This document shows, in pieces, positions 1 through 4,641 of a stretch of DNA of 15,638 bases. Location: positions 1 through 15,638 of the forward strand of contig CAZKPP010000058.1 of assembly GCA_964554665.1 (NCBI GenBank), given 5' to 3'. Under the pieces are notes generated by a model that made no database searches, was not told where the DNA came from, and saw only the letters and a program-made list of their open reading frames with translations. Numbering within the stretch: the first letter of the stretch is position 1; every line of letters starts with the position of its first letter. Both the position numbers and the translations under genes were made by a program. The stretch is from UBA3263 sp964554665. GTDB taxonomy: Bacteria > Bacteroidota > Bacteroidia > Bacteroidales > Muribaculaceae.

Positions 1-958
1 GCACGGCGTTGGCCAGCCCGAGGTTGCCTTCGGAGTTCTCGAAGTCGATGGGGTTCACCTTGTGGGGCATGGCCGACGAGCCCACTTCGCCCGCCTTGAT
101 GCGCTGCTTGAAATAGTTCATGGATATGTACATCCACATGTCGCGGTCGAGGTCGAGCAAAATGGTGTTGACGCGGCGCACGGCGTCAAACAGCGCCGCC
201 ATATTGTCGTAATGCGAAATCTGGGTGGTGGGATATTCGCGCACAAGGCCCAGTTTTTCGCTGAGGAAGCTGCGGGCAAACGAATTCCAGTCAACCTGCG
301 GAAACGCAACGCTATGGGCATTGAAATTGCCGGTGGCGCCGCCAAACTTGCCCGAAACGGGCGTGGCCTTGAGTAGCTCTAACTGCGATTTCAGGCGGCT
401 GACGTAGACCATAATCTCCTTGCCCAGGCGCGTGGGCGAAGCGGGCTGACCGTGGGTATGGGCCAGCAGCGCAACGTCTTGCCACTGCGCGGCCAACCCC
501 TCCAACTGCTCAACCAAAGCGTTGATTGCCGGAGTGTAGACCTCGGTAATGGCGTCGCTAATGCTCATCGGCACCGCCGTGTTGTTAATATCCTGACTCG
601 TAAGGCCAAAATGAATAAACTCCTTGTATTTTTCGAGTTTCAGGGCATCGAACTTCTCCTTAATGAAATATTCAACGGCCTTGACATCGTGGTTGGTAAC
701 GCCCTCGATATCCTTGATTCGCTCGGCATCGGCAAGCGAGAAGTCGCCATAAATGGCACGCAGCTGCGGAAAAACCGAGGCGGGCACGTTGGCCAACTGC
801 GGCAGCGGCAGCTCACACAAAGCTATAAAATACTCTATTTCAACGCGAACACGATAGCGAATAAGGGCATACTCCGAAAAAAATTCATCCAGGCGCTCAC
901 ACTTGTTGCGATAGCGACCATCGACCGGCGAGATAGCCGTCAGGCGGTTCAATTCCAT
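1..958 (-). CDS. purB: Adenylosuccinate lyase, N-terminal part (runs off the left edge)
   Basis: This enzyme cleaves SAICAR to AICAR and adenylosuccinate to AMP, releasing fumarate, in cytosolic purine synthesis. About 319 residues are visible; family members are about 450, so the C-terminal third lies outside the window. The N-terminus starts MELNRLTAISPVDGRY, the usual opening of the E. coli-type enzyme. A conserved TSQDINNT stretch lies near residue 119 and HTHGQPASPTR near residue 165. The fumarase/aspartase superfamily signature GSSAMPHKVNP, which carries the catalytic serine loop, lies near residue 293. The ATG at 956-958 is chosen because the family alignment begins there. A -7 box lies about 40 bp upstream. 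The gene is divergent from the tRNA-Arg gene. No frameshift is seen. Confidence 0.97.
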   Translation of the reverse strand, partial: MELNRLTAISPVDGRYRNKCERLDEFFSEYALIRYRVRVEIEYFIALCELPLPQLANVPASVFPQLRAIYGDFSLADAERIKDIEGVTNHDVKAVEYFIKEKFDALKLEKYKEFIHFGLTSQDINNTAVPMSISDAITEVYTPAINALVEQLEGLAAQWQDVALLAHTHGQPASPTRLGKEIMVYVSRLKSQLELLKATPVSGKFGGATGNFNAHSVAFPQVDWNSFARSFLSEKLGLVREYPTTQISHYDNMAALFDAVRRVNTILLDLDRDMWMYISMNYFKQRIKAGEVGSSAMPHKVNPIDFENSEGNLGLANAV

Positions 959-997
959 TAAATATAGGCTTAAAAGTTAATTTTGGTGTTTCGATAC

Positions 998-1030
998 TGC
1001 AAAGTTACGAAAAATTTTTGTAACTTTGCA
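998..1030. promoter_or_regulatory. Palindromic bidirectional promoter region of purB and tRNA-Arg
   Basis: TGCAAAGTTAC at 998-1008 is repeated as its perfect reverse complement at 1020-1030, around an 11-bp A/T centre. The right arm carries TAACTTTG (1021-1028, plus strand), a match to the Bacteroidetes -7 box TAnnTTTG, 19 bp before the tRNA-Arg gene. The left arm carries the same box on the minus strand (1000-1007), pointing to purB. No convincing -33 TTTG was found for either. The layout implies two promoters that point away from each other and overlap. Confidence 0.65.
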
Positions 1031-1047
1031 CCCGAAATAAAAAAACC

Positions 1048-1124
1048 GGTCGCGTAGCTCAGCTGGATAGAGCAACAGCCTTCTAAGCTGTGGGTCTTGG
1101 GTTCGAATCCCAACGCGATCACCA
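1048..1124 (+). tRNA. tRNA-Arg (anticodon UCU)
   Basis: The full cloverleaf can be drawn by hand. The acceptor stem is 1048-1054 with 1114-1120 (one G-U pair). The D stem is 1057-1060 with 1070-1073. The anticodon stem is 1075-1079 with 1087-1091, with loop C-U-UCU-A-A and anticodon at 1082-1084. The T arm is 1097-1113 with loop TTCGAAT. The discriminator is A1121 and the CCA end is encoded at 1122-1124. The anticodon UCU reads AGA and AGG. The left inverted arm of the recombinase locus starts 7 bp after the gene. Confidence 0.97.
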
Positions 1125-1139
1125 CCCGCAAAAAGTGTT

Positions 1140-1177
1140 GAAATGCAATAATTTACAATGCACTTCGACGCTTTTTT
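1140..1177 (+). terminator. Possible tRNA-Arg terminator inside arm A
   Basis: GAAATGCA (1140-1147) faces TGCACTTC (1159-1166), an 8-bp stem with one mismatch, followed after five bases by a run of six T (1172-1177). The other arm has the equivalent hairpin and T run after tRNA-Gly, with different bases in the stem. It is weak as an intrinsic terminator because the T run is not directly at the stem. Confidence 0.4.
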
Positions 1178-1248
1178 CTATGCCCCAAAATCACCATTCT
1201 CGTTCCCCGCTTCCGAACTTTCCGAACATAGTTGGCGTTATTATTGCA

Positions 1249-1270
1249 AAATGTTTTACCATTGTTTTAC
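1249..1270 (+). repeat. 22-bp site, copy 1 (forward)
   Basis: Its inner part reads TGTTTTACCATTGTTTTAC. It faces copy 2 across 73 bp and is in direct orientation with copy 3. It lies inside the perfect 79-bp run of arm A. It is a candidate recombinase core or binding site. Confidence 0.85.
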
Positions 1271-1303
1271 TTTTATAACGTTTATAATCAGTAGATTTCA
1301 GAG

Positions 1304-1323
1304 AACGACCCTCAGTCTAAATC
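1304..1323 (-). repeat. 20-bp motif, copy 1
   Basis: On the minus strand this reads GATTTAGACTGAGGGTCGTT. It lies between 22-bp sites 1 and 2, mirroring copy 2 in arm B. It is one of the best conserved blocks outside the 79-bp perfect run. Confidence 0.8.
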
Positions 1324-1343
1324 GGAAATTTGCCTTTTTGGGG

Positions 1344-1365
1344 GTAAAACAATGGTAAAACATTT
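1344..1365 (-). repeat. 22-bp site, copy 2 (reverse)
   Basis: Perfect reverse complement of copy 1. The arm homology ends exactly at the outer edge of this site (1365), which supports it as a functional boundary. Confidence 0.85.
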
Positions 1366-1377
1366 ATATAAGCTATT

Positions 1378-1509
1378 ATGGGACGCCTCAACACCAAGCG
1401 CGAACTCGCTGAAGCTCGCAAACGCGGCACGCGTCAGGGCAAACCGCTTACCATGCCGCTACTCTCAAAATGGCTCAGTCAGGCAAACCCGCTTATAATG
1501 GCCGGGTAG
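1378..1509 (+). CDS. Small ORF of 43 codons, unknown
   Basis: The ATG at 1378 opens MGRLNTKRELAEARKRG, a basic N-terminal half, and continues to a TAG at 1507-1509. It lies between arm A and the recombinase stop and converges with the recombinase. Many codons end in G or C, as in the neighbouring genes and unlike the AT-rich arms, which favours real or former coding sequence. There is no Shine-Dalgarno sequence and no clear -7 box. The last two codons are inside the left half of the long hairpin. No family is recognised. It could be a small accessory DNA-binding protein or only a remnant. Confidence 0.4.
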   Translation: MGRLNTKRELAEARKRGTRQGKPLTMPLLSKWLSQANPLIMAG

Positions 1510-1555
1510 GCCTATTGGTGGGGGTCGATGAATTGCCCCACCGGTAAGCCTACCC
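1504..1555. terminator. Long GC-rich hairpin between small ORF and recombinase
   Basis: Two 20-nt arms (1504-1523 and 1536-1555) pair over their whole length with two G-U pairs and one C-A mismatch, around a 12-nt loop. The hairpin ends 7 bp before the recombinase stop codon and overlaps the small ORF stop. It is well placed to end both converging transcripts, but neither side has a T run, so a structural, RNA-stability or recombination role is also possible. Confidence 0.55.
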
Positions 1556-1562
1556 GAATTTG

Positions 1563-2810
1563 TCAGTCTTTGGGAAAAACAAGGTCAATGACTTTGCGGT
1601 TGGCCCTGTCGATGTTCGAGAAGTCCTTGCGAATATATATGTCGGTGACTTTCATTGCGGGGTCAACATGGTTCAGCGCCTCATGCACAGTGTATTTATC
1701 CACTTGTGCATCGTTGACCGCAATTGTGGCCCACGAATGGCGCGCCGCATAGAACTCCAAATCGTCTATGCCGATAACCTCACCAATCTGCTTGAGGCCT
1801 TTGTTCAGGGCCGCATTAAAAGTGCTTTTGTCGGTGTATAGCTTATAGAAGTTAAACACCCGCTTTCGGGTTTTGTCCCGATACTTTTCCAGCAGCTGCC
1901 TGGCCTCCGGCTCTACCTTGATTGAGATTTCAGCCCTATCGTCGCGGCGTGTTCGCGTTTTCATGCGCTGATAAGTAAGCCGCTCGCCGTCGAAATCTGA
2001 AGCGTCGAACAAGTCTGCACTATTCATTCCGACCAGCAAGAAGCTCAACATAAAAACGTCGCGGGCAAGCACAAACCGTTTTCCATATAGCCCCGGGGGG
2101 ACCGTTGCGGTCATTAGCGCCCGAAGCTGCTCTATGGTTAACGCACGTTTGCGGGTAACCGGTGGCTTGGGTATGGCTGCCTTGGCAAATGGCGAATTGC
2201 CGATGCGGATTATGCCTGTGTCCTCATTGTTAAACTCCAGTTTTGCGCGGTTGTGCATGGCCCGAATGGCAGCGGCATACAAACTTGGAGCGCGCCCCGA
2301 GCATTTTCCTTTGGGTGTAGGCTGCTTAACAATCCATTTCATCCAGCCATCGACAAACTTTGTGGTGATTTCCTTGATGTCGATGCTATCCTTGCCGGCA
2401 TAGCGCACCATTGAATTTATCGCCGAGCGGTAATTGGCGGCGGTTCCCGACTGGCCTTTACTTATCAGGTCCTCGATATATTCGCGCACATATTGCACAA
2501 AGTCGAGCCGGAATGGCTTGCCCGCTTCCTGGCGAGCCTCCAACCTCTCCACTATCTCCGACGCGGACATATAAATAACATTCGCCCCGAGGTCGTTGTA
2601 CATTTCAGTGTACTTCCTGATAAGCTCGCCTGTGAGCTCAATATATCTATAGGACTTTATCTCCAAATCCTCGTTTAAATCTCTTTCGTGGATGTACCAA
2701 GGTGTCGAGATGTATTTGCTTTTGCGTCGGTGGCTGATACGGATTTTTATGTTATATGTGTTGTCCTTTCTTTTCTTTTGAGGAAGGACAACTGCTTTAA
2801 AAGTTGCCAT
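1563..2810 (-). CDS. Tyrosine recombinase (Bacteroidetes integrase type)
   Basis: A 415-residue site-specific recombinase. The N-terminal region (about 1-90) is basic and resembles the arm-type DNA-binding domain of Bacteroidetes integrases. Residues about 100-205 form a SAM-like core-binding domain, and about 220-410 the catalytic domain. Visible catalytic positions are K284 (in RMKTR), R357 (in YAARHSWAT), H381 (in LNHVD) and the nucleophile Y392 (in DIYIR). The first catalytic arginine is replaced by N263 (LVGMNSADL), and box II starts with Y354 instead of His. Similar departures occur in Bacteroidetes enzymes such as IntDOT, so this does not mean inactivity. The ORF is intact and full length. 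The ATG at 2808-2810 is followed by a typical MATFKAVVL start. No TAnnTTTG box was found upstream. It is a lone recombinase without conjugation genes. Confidence 0.93.
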   Translation of the reverse strand: MATFKAVVLPQKKRKDNTYNIKIRISHRRKSKYISTPWYIHERDLNEDLEIKSYRYIELTGELIRKYTEMYNDLGANVIYMSASEIVERLEARQEAGKPFRLDFVQYVREYIEDLISKGQSGTAANYRSAINSMVRYAGKDSIDIKEITTKFVDGWMKWIVKQPTPKGKCSGRAPSLYAAAIRAMHNRAKLEFNNEDTGIIRIGNSPFAKAAIPKPPVTRKRALTIEQLRALMTATVPPGLYGKRFVLARDVFMLSFLLVGMNSADLFDASDFDGERLTYQRMKTRTRRDDRAEISIKVEPEARQLLEKYRDKTRKRVFNFYKLYTDKSTFNAALNKGLKQIGEVIGIDDLEFYAARHSWATIAVNDAQVDKYTVHEALNHVDPAMKVTDIYIRKDFSNIDRANRKVIDLVFPKD

Positions 2811-2815
2811 ATTTT

Positions 2816-2835
2816 GATTTAGACTAAGGGTCGTT
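2816..2835 (+). repeat. 20-bp motif, copy 3, directly upstream of the recombinase
   Basis: Reads GATTTAGACTAAGGGTCGTT, differing from copy 1 by one base. It lies outside the inverted arms and ends 5 bp before the recombinase start, so it covers the 5' leader or promoter. It is a candidate site for self-regulation or an arm-type recombinase site. Confidence 0.75.
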
Positions 2836-2859
2836 TGTTAAAATAATTAGGTTTTAGAT

Positions 2860-2910
2860 TTACTCTAAATATTGTTTGTATAGTGGTAGTATATAGGGTT
2901 TTGAGTGCAT
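2860..2910 (-). CDS. Possible 16-residue leader ORF before the recombinase
   Basis: GGAGG on the minus strand (2914-2918) lies 3 bases before an ATG at 2908-2910. The ORF encodes MHSKPYILPLYKQYLE and stops 49 bp before the recombinase start. A full Shine-Dalgarno match is rare in this phylum and none of the neighbouring genes has one. It could be a leader peptide controlling recombinase translation, or a chance ORF in an AT-rich spacer. Confidence 0.3.
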   Translation of the reverse strand: MHSKPYILPLYKQYLE

Positions 2911-2920
2911 TTTCCTCCGA

Positions 2921-2942
2921 AAATGTTTTACCATTGTTTTAC
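2921..2942 (+). repeat. 22-bp site, copy 3 (forward)
   Basis: Identical to copy 1 and in the same orientation, 1,672 bp away. Its outer edge is the inner boundary of arm B. Confidence 0.85.
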
Positions 2943-2962
2943 CCAAAAATCGGCAATATTTC

Positions 2963-2982
2963 GATTTAGACTGAGGGTCATT
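2963..2982 (+). repeat. 20-bp motif, copy 2
   Basis: Reads GATTTAGACTGAGGGTCATT, one base different from copy 1. It lies between 22-bp sites 3 and 4. Confidence 0.8.
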
Positions 2983-3015
2983 CTCCGAATCTAATTGATT
3001 ATCAGCATTATAAAA

Positions 3016-3037
3016 GTAAAACAATGGTAAAACATTT
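3016..3037 (-). repeat. 22-bp site, copy 4 (reverse)
   Basis: Perfect reverse complement of copy 3 and in direct orientation with copy 2, again 1,672 bp apart. It lies within the perfect 79-bp run of arm B. Confidence 0.85.
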
Positions 3038-3107
3038 TGCAATAATAACGCCAACTATGTTCGGAAAGTTCGGAAGCGGGGAACGATAATGGTAATTTTG
3101 AGGCACG

Positions 3108-3146
3108 AAAAAAAGCGCTAAAATGCTTTGTATATCGCTGCATTTC
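3108..3146 (-). terminator. Possible tRNA-Gly terminator inside arm B
   Basis: On the minus strand AAATGC faces GCATTT around a 13-nt loop, followed a few bases later by seven T (3108-3114 on the plus strand read as A). It matches in position and form the candidate terminator after tRNA-Arg. The spacing between stem and T run is longer than usual. Confidence 0.4.
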
Positions 3147-3164
3147 AACACTTTATGAAAGAAG

Positions 3165-3237
3165 AGCGATAGACGGGGGTCGAACCCGCGACCCTCAGCT
3201 TGGGAAGCTGATGCTCTGCCAACTGAGCTACTATCGC
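3165..3237 (-). tRNA. tRNA-Gly (anticodon CCC)
   Basis: Read on the minus strand. The acceptor GCGATAG (3231-3237) pairs with CTATCGC (3166-3172). The D arm is GCTCAGTTGGCAGAGC. The anticodon loop is TTCCCAA with anticodon CCC, which reads GGG. The T arm has loop TTCGACC, and the discriminator is U, as usual for bacterial tRNA-Gly. The CCA end is not encoded (CTT follows), unlike the tRNA-Arg gene at the other end of the recombinase locus. The gene points at the right inverted arm. Confidence 0.96.
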
Positions 3238-3259
3238 GATGCGAAGCCTTTTTCAGGTG

Positions 3260-3290
3260 CAAATCTACGGCGTTTTTTTTAACTGTGCAA
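3260..3290 (-). promoter_or_regulatory. Promoter of tRNA-Gly
   Basis: TAGATTTG on the minus strand (3260-3267) is a full match to the -7 box TAnnTTTG, 22 bp before the tRNA. A TTG about 20 bp further upstream (near 3288-3290) fits the -33 element. It is back-to-back with the M23 peptidase promoter on the plus strand. Confidence 0.65.
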
Positions 3291-3309
3291 TATTTTCGGG
3301 GATTTTTTG

Positions 3310-3317
3310 TATATTTG
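3310..3317 (+). promoter_or_regulatory. -7 box of the M23 peptidase gene
   Basis: TATATTTG matches TAnnTTTG and ends 10 bp before the ATG at 3328. This favours the ATG at 3328 over the upstream in-frame TTG at 3307, and implies a leader of only a few bases. Confidence 0.55.
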
Positions 3318-3327
3318 CCCTCGGTTT

Positions 3328-4287
3328 ATGAGCAAAAAAGTTTATTTTCGCTATAATGAGCGTACCGGCAGCTATGAGCGGGTGTACCCGTCGCGCCGGA
3401 GCCGCTGGCTGTCGACGTTGGGCCACGTTTTGGTGTCGCTGACGCTGGGCGCCGTGGCGTTCGTTTTGCTCAACGGGGTCGTTGACCTTCCGAAGGAACG
3501 TATGCTTCGCAAAGAAAACATCCGCCTGAAAGATGATCTGGAGCTGCTGAATGCGCGCATGGACCGCGCGCAGCAAGTTTTGGCCGACCTGGCAGACCGC
3601 GACAATAACTTTTACCGGGTAATGATGCAGGCCGACCGCATTTCCGACTCAAAGCGTTATGCTGGCCTTGAGCGTCAGATTCTCGGTGGCCTCAACGATA
3701 AATCGCTGGCGGCTGAGCTTAACGACAAAATCAACCTTTTGGAGCGCGAAATAGTTGTGCAGAGCCAGAGTTTTGACGAGCTGCGCAATCTGGCCTTGAC
3801 TCGCGCCGACCGCCTGAGCCACATTCCGGCGATTCAGCCCGTTAGCGAGGCAAAACTCAAGCAAATGGCCAGCGGCTACGGGCGTCGCGTAGATCCGGTT
3901 TATGGAACCATGAAGTTTCATGAGGGCATGGATTTTGCGTGCGACATCGGCACTCCGGTCTACGCCACCGGCGACGGCACTGTAACGGCCGCCGACTGGC
4001 ACAGCGGCTACGGCAAACGCATCGACATTAACCATGGGTTCGGTTATCTGACCCGCTATGCGCATTTGTCGGACATCAAGGTTCGCCCGGGCCAGCAGGT
4101 TAAGCGCGGCGACCTGATAGGGCTGTCGGGCAACACCGGCAAGAGCACGGGCCCGCATGTTCACTATGAAGTGCGCCTGAAAGATGTACCCCAAAATCCT
4201 GTGAATTATTATTTTTACGATCTTACGCCCGAAGAATACGCTGCAATGATTGAGCATGCCGAAAATGCGGGCCACGTTATGGACTGA
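3328..4287 (+). CDS. M23 (LytM-type) metallopeptidase, membrane-anchored
   Basis: A predicted zinc endopeptidase that trims peptidoglycan cross-links in the periplasm. It has 319 residues: a short basic cytoplasmic tail, one transmembrane helix at about 27-52, a charged coiled-coil region at about 55-160, and an M23 domain at about 180-295. The zinc ligands H198 and D202 (HEGMD) and H279 (HVHYE) are present, as are H246 and H277, the usual catalytic histidines, so it should be active rather than an EnvC-like activator. The in-frame TTG at 3307 is rejected because the -7 box overlaps it. MerR follows after 5 bp, suggesting one transcript. This architecture is common for Bacteroidetes envelope M23 proteins. 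Confidence 0.93.
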   Translation: MSKKVYFRYNERTGSYERVYPSRRSRWLSTLGHVLVSLTLGAVAFVLLNGVVDLPKERMLRKENIRLKDDLELLNARMDRAQQVLADLADRDNNFYRVMMQADRISDSKRYAGLERQILGGLNDKSLAAELNDKINLLEREIVVQSQSFDELRNLALTRADRLSHIPAIQPVSEAKLKQMASGYGRRVDPVYGTMKFHEGMDFACDIGTPVYATGDGTVTAADWHSGYGKRIDINHGFGYLTRYAHLSDIKVRPGQQVKRGDLIGLSGNTGKSTGPHVHYEVRLKDVPQNPVNYYFYDLTPEEYAAMIEHAENAGHVMD

Positions 4288-4292
4288 TAATT

Positions 4293-4631
4293 ATGAGCGA
4301 AGAATTTTCAAAACGATATTATAAAATCGGAGAAATCTGCGAGATTATCTCCGAGCCGGCAAGCACCCTGCGCTACTGGGAATCGGTTTTTCCGCAGCTG
4401 AAAGTCAAACGCAACGAAAAGGGCACACGCTTTTACACTCCGGCAAACATTGCCACGCTGCGCCAAATAAAATATCTGCTCGTTGACCGCGGGCTCAAAA
4501 TTGAAGCGGCTGCCGAGCAGATGCGTATAGCCTCCGACTCGGTCGGAGCCAAGACGAGAGCAATAGAGCGGCTTATGGAAATTCGCGAGGCACTGGTTGG
4601 CCTGCGCGACGCCCTTCACCGCTATCGTTAA
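4293..4631 (+). CDS. Small MerR-family transcriptional regulator
   Basis: 112 residues, almost all of it the winged helix-turn-helix DNA-binding domain of the MerR family: YYKIGEICEIISEPASTLRYW (about 9-29) is the helix-turn-helix with the conserved R-Y-W, and RFYTPANIATLRQIK follows as the wing. The dimerisation helix is short and there are no metal-binding cysteines or effector domain, so the signal is unknown. It starts 5 bp after the M23 peptidase stop and probably shares its transcript, so it may act on envelope or cell-cycle genes; that link is inference. It converges with the MazG-like gene, with only 10 bp between stop codons and no visible terminator. Confidence 0.9.
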   Translation: MSEEFSKRYYKIGEICEIISEPASTLRYWESVFPQLKVKRNEKGTRFYTPANIATLRQIKYLLVDRGLKIEAAAEQMRIASDSVGAKTRAIERLMEIREALVGLRDALHRYR

Positions 4632-4641
4632 CGCCGGTCGG

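Larger units (their letters stand above)
1131..1365 (+). repeat. Left inverted arm (arm A)
   Basis: Arm A aligns without a gap to the reverse complement of 2921-3155. By hand count 202 of 235 positions match (about 86%), and 1200-1278 is a perfect 79-bp run. Divergence lies on both sides of that run, so it may mark recent gene conversion, recombination, or strong constraint. The arm contains two of the four 22-bp sites and one of the three 20-bp motifs. It is AT-rich compared with the genes. Apart from the possible tRNA terminator at 1140-1177, it shows no coding signal. Confidence 0.92.
1131..3155. mobile_element. Putative mobile or invertible locus: tyrosine recombinase between 235-bp inverted arms and two tRNA genes
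   Basis: A 2,025-bp unit bounded by two long inverted arms (1131-1365 and 2921-3155). It contains a lone tyrosine recombinase gene, a 43-codon small ORF, a long hairpin and a 16-codon leader ORF. Both ends lie just past the 3' ends of tRNA genes that face inwards. There are no transfer, relaxase, phage or resistance genes. No target-site duplication was found outside the arms. The presence of a recombinase with repeated candidate binding sites is seen; mobility or inversion is inferred. Alternatives are a decayed integrative element, or a resident recombinase with its own regulatory repeats. Confidence 0.6.
2921..3155 (-). repeat. Right inverted arm (arm B)
   Basis: Inverted partner of arm A, the same length and without gaps. 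It starts 10 bp after the 3' end of tRNA-Gly and ends exactly at the inner edge of the third 22-bp site. It carries two 22-bp sites and one 20-bp motif in mirror order to arm A. The whole spacer from 2811 to 3164 holds this arm, the leader ORF and the third 20-bp motif; no other gene is seen in it. Confidence 0.92.

Noticed and set aside
62..961. Plus-strand open frames opposite purB
   Set aside because: purB is clear on the minus strand, with family motifs along the full visible length.
1090..1278. Plus-strand open frame across the tRNA-Arg 3' half and arm A, with a matching frame across tRNA-Gly and arm B (3008-3262, minus)
   Set aside because: Both translate to a similar C-terminal stretch, which at first suggested a conserved small protein. 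The starts lie inside or upstream of tRNA genes, and the arms differ at all codon positions, so the similarity is at DNA level.
1563..2810. Integrase as part of a larger conjugative element or prophage
   Set aside because: Both sides return to tRNA and housekeeping genes within 0.5 kb, with no relaxase, transfer or phage genes in the window.
1131..3155. CRISPR array or integron
   Set aside because: Repeats are four and three copies in mirrored order, not a regular array. There is no Cas gene, no attC series and no IntI-specific region.
3008..3240. CTGAGGGTC shared by tRNA-Gly (3190 region) and the 20-bp motif
   Set aside because: Only about 10 bp, in a tRNA segment with limited sequence variety; too short to claim as an attachment core, though it could be tested.
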